A DNA stretch of 21,571 nucleotides from a virus. The stretch spans positions 1-21,571 of IMG/VR virus record IMGVR_UViG_3300043446_000285. The stretch is one strand, 5' to 3'. Shown here piece after piece: positions 12,924-21,571 of the stretch. Numbering within the stretch: the first letter of the stretch is position 1; each line of letters begins with the position of its first letter. The translations under genes were made by a program, and so were the position numbers. Below the pieces are notes generated by a model. The model saw nothing but the letters and a program-made list of their open reading frames with translations. It searched no databases and was not told the DNA's origin.

Positions 12924-15785
12924 TCAGTATTTGCCATCTTCTTGGAACCTGTATCTCATAGCGCCAATGCGCCAGAAACTATTTGTGTCATTGCTTGACA
13001 TGCTGATTGCAATCAAACGCCCGCGCATACGAACACTCAAATATTCTGTGCTGCGAGTCACGTTATACGGGCCATACTGGACAGGCGTATCGCCGGGATA
13101 ATTGGCGACATAAAAAGTAATATCTACGTCAGCATTTTTAGCTTGGTCAACCTGACCCCATTTCATATCAGGCCAAACCTGATCTATGAATGTCATCTTG
13201 TCGCCTTCAGCAATTGAGGCGTAACCAGTTGTGAAACCCGAAGGCAATGCGTAACCATTAGCATTGTTGCTGGTTTCATGCTGATAGACAACAGATGTTG
13301 TGTTTGCTGAGTCAACAGAAGAAAGGGCAGCAGCGCCTATTGGCGGACCCAAAACAGATTGGTCAATCCAAGCAGTACGACCGACAAGAACATTTGAGTT
13401 TTCAGGGTCTTGATAGCCATAATCCCATTGGTTCAATGCGATATTATACTTCACATAGGCATTGATTTCACCAGTTCCCAAGGTTTGATTGGGAAGCGCA
13501 ATGCCAGTCGCCGGGTCAATCTCGTTCAGGTAATGAGCGGGGAAATACCAAGTCACTTCATTGAACTGGGTGTTTGTGGCGCACCTTATGCGGTCTGTGT
13601 ATGGATTGTCATTTTCGTCAACTCCGGGGTACAGATTTTGGAAAATCTGGTCCCACACAGGACAAGGTATTACCTCAACCCCGTTGCCAGAGAATTTGAA
13701 GAACTGTTTCTGTCCCATCCAATACACAACACCGCCCATTTGACCGGCGGCTTTTTGCGAAATAAGGCCAGCATTTGCACCGACTTTGTTAAAACTATAA
13801 ACGTAAGGCTGTCCAATATATGTCATGGACCAGACATCAAGATCAGTCCAAATAAAAGCCTGCTGTGAAGCTTGAATACCGCCAACAATCCTTGACCCTG
13901 TTGGGATGCGATAACTGCCAGCCTGATTGTTTGCCTGAGCATTCCACACCGTGAAATCTTCAAGGTCGCACCATCTCACAAGCAAAGGGTCTTGGATTGT
14001 TCCAAAAGATGAACCATAGGCAATGACTTGCCTCTGAGGCATCGCAACAAATGCTCCCAAGTTGTAGACTGGAGCATTGGGCATATACCCAAGATTTTGA
14101 ACCGCACTTCCAACCGGCTGCCAGTAGTAAATGGCATCGTTTTTCGGGCATCCAATTAGAACTGAACCCCAATTATCAAATGTCCAGTCATCTGCTGTTA
14201 TGGGATCACCGACAACATTGGCCGGTACATATCCGTTTCCATAGCGGCCCTCATTATAAATTCCGCCGCCATAATAATAGTTTGCACCCTGACTTTGCGG
14301 AACAAGGCTTACAAAATACTTTGCGTATATATTACCGTTGTTTTCCCACTGGCTTGCCGCAGAAGTAGCATTCCTGTTGGCGGTTATTTCAAAAGTGCTA
14401 GAGTAATTGCCAATAGCAGGACTATTGACCTTTGTTACAGTGTAAAGACCGCTAAGTGTTATCCCACCAACTGAAGTTGATACTGGAATGTTGAATGTGT
14501 CACCAACAGAAAAACCGTGGTTTACAAGCGTTACCTGAACAACTGGTGATCCGATTGTTGTGTTAAATTTGGGAGGTTCACCACCGAAATTTACGCGAGC
14601 GTTTACTGTACCTCCATTTGAAGATGTTGCAGTAGAAACGCCAGTTTGCGTATATTTTATGGTGTAAGTTGTAACATCACCAGCCACTGTGCCGATGGTA
14701 AAAGAGCCGTTGAATGTTGAATCCGTTACATTGGCAACATAAATGTTTTGCCCGCTATAAAAACTGTGAGGCGTACTGAATTGAACAGTTACTGTTCTGC
14801 TTGATGCGGTAAGGGTTACTGCGCTTATCTTCGCTATTGTTGTCAGTACGCTCGGAACAGCAAACGTAAAAAATCCATCACCCGTAGTCAGGATGTCATA
14901 AGGCCCCTGAAGATTGATGTTCCCAACATTAACTATGGTTGGGAAAAATGCGTATGAAGCGGAAGAAGGCACATCCGTTGTGTAGAATGTGATTGACTCT
15001 GTACCATTTGCCGTAGTGAAGCCGCCACCACGAATAAATCCAATTCCAGTTGTACCAATCGTAACTGCGGTAGCATTGCTACAGTAATAATATCTGTTTT
15101 TGTTTACAGTTCCACTGCTGACAAAAAATGAAGCGCCGCGTTGAATTTCTGCTGTGGTGTCAAAATCCGTTGCTCTGGTAAGAACCCAAGCAGTTGAAAC
15201 TGTTCCTACAGTTGTTACCTCATATATACCGTTTTGCGCCGTAAGACCTGTCTGGTTTTTTACAAGAACTCTGTCATATTGCGCCAAATTCACGCCATCT
15301 ATTGATAGCGGTGCAAAGGTTCCGGTATTGGTCAGCGTGGCACCTACGCCGCTTGAACCGTTGTTATATGATGCCGTCAAAAGTGCTGTGGTAGCTACAA
15401 CAACTGGGTCGTAAATTGTAATGCTTGGAAGCGCAACACCCGTATTTGTGTAGCTTGATTCCTCACTCTGGACAAAATAGTAAGGGGTAACATTAGCTGT
15501 TTCTCCACCTGTCGCATTATAAACAGTTGCGCCATCTGTAGACTCGCTGCCAATGGCTAGATACTTTGTGTATTCAAGATCGCTCCACGCTTTCAATTCA
15601 CGGATTGGATAATCAAATCCGCTAACGATGTAGGATTCCCATCCGCCAAGTTTTTGTACAAGACCAAGGCCGCTTCTGTCGGGGAAAAACCTGACAAGAT
15701 TGCTGTAAGAAACCGCCATCTCATTAAGGGTCGGCGTCTTGGTAGTATCAACGCCCGGAATAAGCTTGAGCGTAGCGTGAGGCAT
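12924..15785 (-). CDS. Nozzle-like tail protein with inserted fibre modules
   Basis: A 953-residue protein placed straight after the tail adaptor. The N-terminal ~105 residues (L-V-R-F-F-P-D-R-S-G-L, K-L-G-G-W-E, A-W-S-D-L-E-Y-T-K-Y-L-A-I-G) and residues ~510-800 (W-T-F-D-N-W-G-S-V-L-I-G, A-P-V-Y-N-L-G, L-V-R-W-C-D-L-E-D-F-T-V-W, F-I-W-T-D-L-D-V-W-S-M, V-Y-W-M-G-Q-K-Q-F-F) have the repeated W/G strand pattern of the P22 gp10 / T7 gp12 type nozzle that closes the short tail. Between them, residues ~127-251 carry the shared fibre module, and ~300-430 hold further beta domains with H-S-F-Y-S-G-Q and H-G-F-S-V-G-D turns. The insertions make it long for a nozzle. Start ATG with GGGGA upstream, 3 bases after the adaptor stop. 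The family name is by pattern only. Confidence 0.65.
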   Translation of the reverse strand: MPHATLKLIPGVDTTKTPTLNEMAVSYSNLVRFFPDRSGLGLVQKLGGWESYIVSGFDYPIRELKAWSDLEYTKYLAIGSESTDGATVYNATGGETANVTPYYFVQSEESSYTNTGVALPSITIYDPVVVATTALLTASYNNGSSGVGATLTNTGTFAPLSIDGVNLAQYDRVLVKNQTGLTAQNGIYEVTTVGTVSTAWVLTRATDFDTTAEIQRGASFFVSSGTVNKNRYYYCSNATAVTIGTTGIGFIRGGGFTTANGTESITFYTTDVPSSASYAFFPTIVNVGNINLQGPYDILTTGDGFFTFAVPSVLTTIAKISAVTLTASSRTVTVQFSTPHSFYSGQNIYVANVTDSTFNGSFTIGTVAGDVTTYTIKYTQTGVSTATSSNGGTVNARVNFGGEPPKFNTTIGSPVVQVTLVNHGFSVGDTFNIPVSTSVGGITLSGLYTVTKVNSPAIGNYSSTFEITANRNATSAASQWENNGNIYAKYFVSLVPQSQGANYYYGGGIYNEGRYGNGYVPANVVGDPITADDWTFDNWGSVLIGCPKNDAIYYWQPVGSAVQNLGYMPNAPVYNLGAFVAMPQRQVIAYGSSFGTIQDPLLVRWCDLEDFTVWNAQANNQAGSYRIPTGSRIVGGIQASQQAFIWTDLDVWSMTYIGQPYVYSFNKVGANAGLISQKAAGQMGGVVYWMGQKQFFKFSGNGVEVIPCPVWDQIFQNLYPGVDENDNPYTDRIRCATNTQFNEVTWYFPAHYLNEIDPATGIALPNQTLGTGEINAYVKYNIALNQWDYGYQDPENSNVLVGRTAWIDQSVLGPPIGAAALSSVDSANTTSVVYQHETSNNANGYALPSGFTTGYASIAEGDKMTFIDQVWPDMKWGQVDQAKNADVDITFYVANYPGDTPVQYGPYNVTRSTEYLSVRMRGRLIAISMSSNDTNSFWRIGAMRYRFQEDGKY
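15030..15404 (-). repeat. Shared fibre module, copy 2 (inside nozzle-like protein)
   Basis: Encodes about residues 127-251 of the nozzle-like protein, starting VATTALLTASYNNGSSGVGA and ending near F-I-R-G-G-G. It aligns end to end with copy 1 (4050-4424) with about half the residues identical and one extra residue after the N-Q-T. It differs mainly in the surface-like stretches (A-L-Y-Q-Y versus L-V-L-N type positions), as expected of a diverged, modular domain. Confidence 0.8.
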
Positions 15786-15788
15786 TTA

Positions 15789-16505
15789 CTATCCCCTGCC
15801 AGAAGTTGCCACGGGGGACGGAGAAATTGAAGTCCAGCCAGAGGCGGAAAACTTCTTGCGATATTCCTCAACAGTCGCGCCGCGAAGAAGCGCCTGATAC
15901 TGGCTTTCATAAGATTGAGCCATTGCAGGGTCATCACTCTGGCGTCCAAAGTTTCTCTGGTAGCCGCTGACGAAGATCATTGATGCCATCAGGAACAAAT
16001 CAGGCAACCACTGTGAAATGAATGTTGTGGTATTTGTCTCGGAAAGCGTTTCCGGCCTATACGTCCCTGTAATCTCAAGCATGTAATCGTCATCCGGCCA
16101 AGGCCCAAAGGCAACCGTATTCTGGTCAAGCATGGCGAAATACTTGGGAATGCCGGAGCCGGTTGAACTTGGATAGGCATACTGAATGAAACTCAGGTTG
16201 ACCGGCAAAAGCGGCGTTCTCGTTCCCTGATTGGGGTTGGTAATGCCAATTGGCGTTGCGACATTGATTGATTGCACAGTCACAAAGTCTTCAATAGGGA
16301 AGGCATTTGTAAACATTCCGCCGCCATTACAATTGTAATTGTAGCTGCGCGTGACGGTCTGCAACAGGTCAAGGTCACGGTAAATGCGAAGTTCAGCGTA
16401 TTCAATAGTGTCTGGAAGAATAGCCAGCCAATTCGGATCGCTTTCCGGCACGACTGAAAGCGTAGCCAAAGCAGTCTTGTAAGTCGCGTAAGTCAATCCT
16501 GCCAT
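15789..16505 (-). CDS. Head-to-tail adaptor protein
   Basis: 238 residues resembling podovirus adaptor (head completion) proteins that form a ring between portal and nozzle. Visible family-like features are the N-terminal Y-A-T-Y-K-T-A-L-A-T-L helix, the L-P-D-T-I-E-Y-A-E-L-R-I-Y-R-D-L-D-L-L helix (30-48), a beta middle (F-A-M-L-D-Q-N-T-V-A-F-G-P-W-P-D-D-D-Y, then L-E-I-T-G-T-Y-R-P), and a C-terminal helical part (L-P-D-L-F-L-M-A-S-M-I-F-V, then Y-E-S-Q-Y-Q-A-L-L-R-G-A). This order matches adaptors of the kind described in phage SU10 and in many environmental podoviruses, from memory. GAGG lies 6 bases before the ATG. The next gene, the nozzle-like protein, starts 3 bases after its stop, in keeping with assembly order. 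Confidence 0.75.
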   Translation of the reverse strand: MAGLTYATYKTALATLSVVPESDPNWLAILPDTIEYAELRIYRDLDLLQTVTRSYNYNCNGGGMFTNAFPIEDFVTVQSINVATPIGITNPNQGTRTPLLPVNLSFIQYAYPSSTGSGIPKYFAMLDQNTVAFGPWPDDDYMLEITGTYRPETLSETNTTTFISQWLPDLFLMASMIFVSGYQRNFGRQSDDPAMAQSYESQYQALLRGATVEEYRKKFSASGWTSISPSPVATSGRG

Positions 16506-16531
16506 TTTACGCCTCGTTAACCTCTTTGCGC

Positions 16532-16550
16532 CGGGTTTTTACCATACCCG
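16532..16550. other. Short hairpin between Rz1 and adaptor genes
   Basis: CGGGT (16532-16536) and ACCCG (16546-16550) can pair around a 9-base loop in the 61-base gap between the Rz1 stop and the adaptor start. No U-run follows on the minus strand, so it is not a standard terminator. It could be an RNA processing or mRNA-stability element between the lysis genes and the tail genes, or chance. The rest of the gap holds only the adaptor Shine-Dalgarno. Confidence 0.3.
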
Positions 16551-16566
16551 AAAATTGTTGTTGAAT

Positions 16567-16842
16567 CTAGTTCTTAGCATAGTCCTTGCGGACGAAGGAA
16601 TACCATTCTCTTGAGCAAGAGAGCCTACCATTGGCATCCTTCAGGGCCGCCCTGTGACGGGCAAGAGCAAGGCGGGCATCCATCCCCGGCTCAATCGTCG
16701 GGACCGCTATAGGGGCCATACAGGCTGGCGGAGCGGGCAATTCAACAGGCTGGGGCTTAACGCCCCCGAGTGTTGAGCAGCCTGTTAACATCACCGGGAG
16801 TAAGATCGCACCTGTCAGGGCGGCTACGCAGTTCTTCCGCAT
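16567..16842 (-). CDS. Outer-membrane spanin lipoprotein (Rz1-like), overlapping Rz
   Basis: A 91-residue lipoprotein. A basic start (M-R-K-N) leads into a hydrophobic signal and a lipobox L-T-G-C with the lipidated Cys at residue 22, followed by a Pro-rich stretch (V-E-L-P-A-P-P-A-C, A-V-P-T-I-E-P), the usual composition of o-spanins. Its first 86 bases lie out of frame inside the 3' part of the Rz-like gene, the classic Rz/Rz1 arrangement. I chose ATG 16840-16842, with AGGAG 10 bases upstream; an ATG at 16858-16860 would add six residues before the signal peptide and has a weaker signal. The C-terminal ~40 residues (helical, with C-S-R-E-W-Y) are longer than in lambda Rz1. With Rz it fuses inner and outer membranes in the last step of lysis. 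Confidence 0.85.
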   Translation of the reverse strand: MRKNCVAALTGAILLPVMLTGCSTLGGVKPQPVELPAPPACMAPIAVPTIEPGMDARLALARHRAALKDANGRLSCSREWYSFVRKDYAKN

Positions 16843-17113
16843 ACTTGGCAATCTCCTCATCGTCTTTCTTCGCCTGTTCTTCCAGACGCTTGATTAGGTC
16901 TTTGGCCTTGCGATCCGCCTCCAAGGCAATCTGTCTGTCGCGCTCCATAGAAGCGATTACAGCGGCAAGTTCCCTCTCACGGCAGTTGGCGGCACTATCC
17001 ATCCGCCCCTTGATGTAAGCCCCGCCAAGGGCAGCAGCGATTGCCCCAGAAATGAGCAAAGGGGCTACCCAAGAAGGCAGCCCCACCCATGCCAGAACTC
17101 GCAGGAGCCACAT
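16757..17113 (-). CDS. Inner-membrane spanin (Rz-like)
   Basis: 118 residues with one N-terminal transmembrane segment (about residues 14-32, W-V-A-P-L-L-I-S-G-A-I-A-A-A-L-G-G-A-Y) and a long periplasmic helix rich in Glu, Lys, Arg and Ala (about 45-95), ending in C-D-L-T-P-G-D-V-N-R-L-L-N. That is the i-spanin plan: membrane anchor plus coiled-coil rod, with a tail that meets Rz1. The ATG at 17111-17113 overlaps the endolysin stop by one base (TGATG); a GTG one codon earlier is possible. No good Shine-Dalgarno is close by, so translation probably depends on coupling to the endolysin. The Rz1-like gene starts within it in another frame. Confidence 0.85.
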   Translation of the reverse strand: MWLLRVLAWVGLPSWVAPLLISGAIAAALGGAYIKGRMDSAANCRERELAAVIASMERDRQIALEADRKAKDLIKRLEEQAKKDDEEIAKYAEELRSRPDRCDLTPGDVNRLLNTRGR

Positions 17114-17844
17114 CACTTGCTGAACAACCCCTGCCTGATTTCCTTGCGGTAAATGAACCAGAAAAACAGAACGAACAGCCCCAAGGCACCAACCAGAACC
17201 AGAAGCGTCCGATAATCAAACCCAGAAAAGGCACCAAATGTAGCCACGCCGCCACCGCCCAGCCAACCCATCATGGAGGCCCATACGCGCCTGCTGGCAT
17301 ACACTGGCTTAGGCTCTGAGATGATGACCTCCGAATCAGCCTTCGGCGTGACAGTGGCCGGTTCCGCCTTGGCTGGCATGATTGGCTTGCTGGTCCCAAT
17401 CAAGAACAATTCGCGTTCATCAGACCGCCTGTTAATGAGGCCCTGCATAACCTTGCCGTTGGCCTTTACGAACAGCATGAAAGCTTCTGCCGCACCAGCA
17501 AAGTCGCCTTCATTGAACTTGCGGAGAACAGTAGATTTTTTGAAATTCCCAAGGCCGATATTGTAGGCCAAGCTGACCATCGCATCAAACTGGGCCTGAG
17601 TCGGCGTTTTCTTGAGCAGGCTGTAAACACCATCCTCAAACAGCTTCAAATCGTCCTTCAGGATAGACAGAGCCTCTGCGCTGCTAATCCTCATGCCCAG
17701 AGTTACCTTGGGCGGGCCAGCCCTGTAGGTATGGCCATATCCAATTGTATAGGGTTCACCGCCAGTAGCGGGATCGGGGTAGGCAGTGAGACGCAAGCCT
17801 TCCCACTTCTTGATGATATTCAAACCCGCGTCAGAGGTTTTCAT
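17113..17844 (-). CDS. GH24 lysozyme (endolysin) with C-terminal membrane tail
   Basis: A 243-residue endolysin that cleaves the glycan strands of peptidoglycan. The T4-lysozyme-type core (residues 1-150) shows K-K-W-E-G-L-R-L-T-A-Y-P-D and Y-T-I-G-Y-G-H-T, giving the catalytic triad Glu15, Asp24 and Thr33. Further conserved parts are F-D-A-M-V-S-L-A-Y-N-I-G and L-I-N-R-R-S-D-E-R-E-L-F. A linker (~155-183, rich in Pro, Ala, Lys, Glu) joins it to a C-terminal domain with two likely transmembrane segments (~189-207 and ~212-232), ending K-E-I-R-Q-G-L-F-S-K. There is no N-terminal signal-anchor, so export probably needs a holin, or the C-terminal membrane part itself plays that role. The ATG overlaps the upstream stop (ATGA), with AAGG 9 bases ahead. 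Confidence 0.9.
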   Translation of the reverse strand: MKTSDAGLNIIKKWEGLRLTAYPDPATGGEPYTIGYGHTYRAGPPKVTLGMRISSAEALSILKDDLKLFEDGVYSLLKKTPTQAQFDAMVSLAYNIGLGNFKKSTVLRKFNEGDFAGAAEAFMLFVKANGKVMQGLINRRSDERELFLIGTSKPIMPAKAEPATVTPKADSEVIISEPKPVYASRRVWASMMGWLGGGGVATFGAFSGFDYRTLLVLVGALGLFVLFFWFIYRKEIRQGLFSK

Positions 17845-18080
17845 TTGTCTGCCTTGTTGTCCAGTTTGTCGCTGATCTTGTTCAGCATCTCTTTGATTTC
17901 TTTCATACTTTCCGAAAACTCATCCCTGCGTATGTAATTGATTGGCATTTCTTTTTCAATCGTATGCAAGTCTTTGCGAAGTTCTTTGACGGCTTCCCAA
18001 AGTTGCCGAAAGAACCATCCGCCAGTCATGAAAACAGCAGAAATGCCGACATTGAACAGGATTTGGAAGTCAAGGCTCAT
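17841..18080 (-). CDS. Holin candidate: small membrane protein with coiled coil
   Basis: 79 residues from ATG 18078-18080, which has GGAG 6 bases upstream; an in-frame TTG 4 codons earlier overlaps that signal and is unlikely. One hydrophobic segment (residues ~4-21, F-Q-I-L-F-N-V-G-I-S-A-V-F-M-T-G-G-W) is followed by an amphipathic, Lys/Glu-rich helix with heptad-like spacing to the end (L-R-K-D-L-H-T-I-E-K-E through I-S-D-K-L-D-N-K). It is the first gene of the lysis cassette and overlaps the endolysin by 4 bases. A single-span holin or holin-associated membrane protein is the simplest reading from size and position; no holin family was identified from sequence, and the membrane tail of the endolysin is a competing source of that function. 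Confidence 0.55.
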   Translation of the reverse strand: MSLDFQILFNVGISAVFMTGGWFFRQLWEAVKELRKDLHTIEKEMPINYIRRDEFSESMKEIKEMLNKISDKLDNKADK

Positions 18081-18123
18081 CGCAATCTCCAAGCACTTTC
18101 TCCCCTGTCAATTACTACCTTGG

Positions 18124-18138
18124 TTCTTTGACAAAGAA
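18124..18138. repeat. 7-bp perfect inverted repeat ahead of the lysis cassette
   Basis: TTCTTTG and CAAAGAA flank a single base (18131). The element lies between the terminator and the holin candidate and partly coincides with the U-run of the terminator. With a 1-base centre it is better suited to binding a protein dimer as DNA than to forming an RNA hairpin. Operator role is a guess. Confidence 0.35.
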
Positions 18139-18157
18139 AAGGGGGCAGTTAGCCCCC
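18133..18157 (-). terminator. Intrinsic terminator after the glycosyltransferase gene
   Basis: Read on the minus strand, GGGGGC, a 5-base loop (TAACT) and GCCCCC form a perfect 6-bp G+C stem (18141-18157), followed at once by TTTTCTTT (18133-18140). This is a textbook Rho-independent terminator for leftward transcription. The TAA stop of the glycosyltransferase (18149-18151) lies in the loop, so the last codons form the stem. It separates the fibre/glycosyltransferase genes from the lysis and tail genes. Confidence 0.88.
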
Positions 18158-19225
18158 AAATTCCCTACCCTCGTACCAGCCATTGCCCCATAAATGCAGG
18201 AGGCGGGTGAAATAATCTTCGTATCTCTTGCCTATGGCATCCAGACTGTATGTCTCCACCGCCCGCTGGCGAATCACATGCGGGTCCAGACTCTCAACAT
18301 TAACAGCCGCCCGCTTAAACTCCCCAAACGTCCTGCACCTGAAGCCTGTGACGCCATCAATCACAGTCTCGGTGAAGGCACCCCAATCCGTTGTGATAAC
18401 CGGAGTACCGCAAGCCTGTGCCTCGGTGTTAACATTGCCGAATGGTTCAATGTATATCGTCGGGACAAATACCGCCTTGGCCCGCGCCATAAGCCGCCCG
18501 CGTTCCTCTGGCCCGACAACGCCGACATATTCGCAGCCCAGTGGCGGCTCTCCCTGACCGGCAACAACAAGCTTCTTTCCCAGATCAAAGCAGACATCCG
18601 CCGCGATCCTGTAGCCCTTGCGATCTATCAAGCGGCCAATGAACAGATAGTAATCGTCCTTTTCCTCGCTGAACGGGAACTGATTCGGGTCCAGATAGCC
18701 GGGGATCACGACATCCCACCAGTTGCCGTCCACGCCATGAGGATCGCCACCACGGGCAGCGCCGTAGCACAGGTGCATCCAAGCGTAGCTTTCAAAAACC
18801 TTGTACTTGCTGAATGAGCCGCCATAGCCGACACCAAACTCAACCGACATCATCTCTGGAAGTTCATCAGCTATCTGCTTCTGGGCGTACCCAGCAATGA
18901 TACAGATGAAGTCTGTTTTGTCCTTCCTGTTCTCTTTTATGGCCTTGGCTACTTTGTCGTTGAAGTTCCGCCAAAAAGGCAGATTGTAGTCAAAGCTGGC
19001 GGATGTGAAATGCTTATCGCCAACATGGGCGGCGCGTTCTGATTCACTTACGCAGACAATGTGCTTGTCACACGGCGCTTCGTTTTGTTCGCCGCCGTAC
19101 AAATACACTTCATGGCCGCGATCTTTCATCATGCGGCAGAAGTTGATTACTTTGGCGGTGTATGCACAACTGATGTAGTCTACAGTTGTGTGAGTGTGCG
19201 GCAATGCCGCCACATGGAATATCAT
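18149..19225 (-). CDS. GT4-type glycosyltransferase
   Basis: A 358-residue GT-B fold retaining glycosyltransferase. The N-terminal half has an M-I-F-H-V-A-A-L-P-H start and an R-G-H-E-V-Y-L-Y-G-G strand typical of the acceptor domain. The C-terminal donor domain begins at Y-L-F-I-G-R-L-I-D-R-K-G-Y (residues ~192-204) and contains the EX7E motif in I-E-P-F-G-N-V-N-T-E-A-Q-A-C-G-T-P-V-I (~257-275) and D-G-V-T-G-F. These are standard GT4 features; the sugar and acceptor cannot be told. GGGGAGGA lies 3 bases before the ATG, one of the strongest signals in the window. The gene follows the collagen-like fibre and a 52-codon gene, and ends in the terminator, so it is probably co-expressed with the fibre. 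Targets could be the fibre or host envelope glycans. Confidence 0.88.
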   Translation of the reverse strand: MIFHVAALPHTHTTVDYISCAYTAKVINFCRMMKDRGHEVYLYGGEQNEAPCDKHIVCVSESERAAHVGDKHFTSASFDYNLPFWRNFNDKVAKAIKENRKDKTDFICIIAGYAQKQIADELPEMMSVEFGVGYGGSFSKYKVFESYAWMHLCYGAARGGDPHGVDGNWWDVVIPGYLDPNQFPFSEEKDDYYLFIGRLIDRKGYRIAADVCFDLGKKLVVAGQGEPPLGCEYVGVVGPEERGRLMARAKAVFVPTIYIEPFGNVNTEAQACGTPVITTDWGAFTETVIDGVTGFRCRTFGEFKRAAVNVESLDPHVIRQRAVETYSLDAIGKRYEDYFTRLLHLWGNGWYEGREFGG

Positions 19226-19247
19226 GAGTCCTCCCCAGACTTATGTT

Positions 19248-19406
19248 CTAGGCTTCAGAAGTTTTTGCGCTTTCGGCTTCTGCCTGTTGAATCTTCTGCA
19301 TCATGGCTATTGCCGCTGGTGCGACCTGAAGGCCAGCAGATTTCACGGCAATGTCAATCAACATAAGAAGCGAATTTGCTTCTTGAACTGTAAGTTCAAT
19401 TTTCAT
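19248..19406 (-). CDS. 52-residue protein of unknown function
   Basis: An ATG at 19404-19406 opens a 53-codon frame ending TAG at 19248-19250, filling the gap between the fibre and the glycosyltransferase with 11 and 22 bases to spare. The product starts M-K-I-E-L-T-V-Q-E-A-N-S-L-L-M-L-I-D and ends in an Ala/Glu/Gln helix. The K-(I/L)-x-L-T-V-x-E-x-N start recalls very small proteins found in tail-fibre regions of other phages, which have no known role. AGG lies about 11 bases upstream, a weak signal; coupling to the fibre gene is likely. Confidence 0.6.
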   Translation of the reverse strand: MKIELTVQEANSLLMLIDIAVKSAGLQVAPAAIAMMQKIQQAEAESAKTSEA

Positions 19407-19417
19407 GTTATGCCAAC

Positions 19418-21571
<2,154 letters not shown>

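Noticed and set aside
18083-18111. Perfect -35 box TTGACA (minus strand, 18106-18111) ahead of the holin candidate
   Set aside because: The hexamer 17 bases downstream is AGATTG, a poor -10, and it overlaps the holin Shine-Dalgarno and lies next to its start codon. I do not call a promoter.

Overview
The window is a piece of a tailed-phage (Caudoviricetes) genome with a podovirus-like virion gene set. An Rz/Rz1 spanin pair, a GH24 lysozyme and a GT4 glycosyltransferase point to a Gram-negative host. I cannot name the host or phage genus from the sequence. No tRNA, CRISPR array, integrase, attachment site or insertion sequence was seen.

Layout. At the far left, two leftward genes run off the edge: a RusA-type Holliday junction resolvase (from 415 leftwards) and the first codons of an unknown gene (from 66 leftwards). 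A short divergent control region (416-492) separates them from a rightward early cluster (493-3446): Gp157-family protein, ERF single-strand annealing protein, a small protein ending in an SSB-like acidic tip, two small unknown proteins, an AT-rich putative PD-(D/E)XK-type nuclease and an HNH endonuclease. Together with RusA this reads as a phage recombination/replication module. It meets the late genes head-on at 3443-3446, where the two stop codons overlap.

Everything from 3443 to 21571 is on the minus strand, so it is transcribed from right to left. In that order: a collagen-like tail fibre with a C-terminal S74 (endosialidase-type) chaperone (its start lies beyond the window), a 52-codon gene, a glycosyltransferase, a clear intrinsic terminator, a lysis cassette (holin candidate, membrane-tailed lysozyme, Rz, embedded Rz1), then tail/virion genes: adaptor, nozzle-like protein, two small virion-associated proteins, a GNAT acetyltransferase, a 1230-residue protein with mid-chain S74 and lysozyme-like domains, a 757-residue putative ejection protein, and two small fibre-type proteins. 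Genes are packed with 1-14 base gaps or overlaps, and most have a visible Shine-Dalgarno.

The most interesting points are: a ~125-residue fibre module present both in the nozzle-like protein and, as an insertion that splits a glycine-rich domain, in the last tail protein; an S74 autoprocessing motif in the middle of a large protein ahead of a cell-wall hydrolase-like domain; a small SSB-tip protein coupled to ERF; and a glycosyltransferase gene directly behind a collagen-like fibre. All functional names come from motif recognition by eye, not from database searches.
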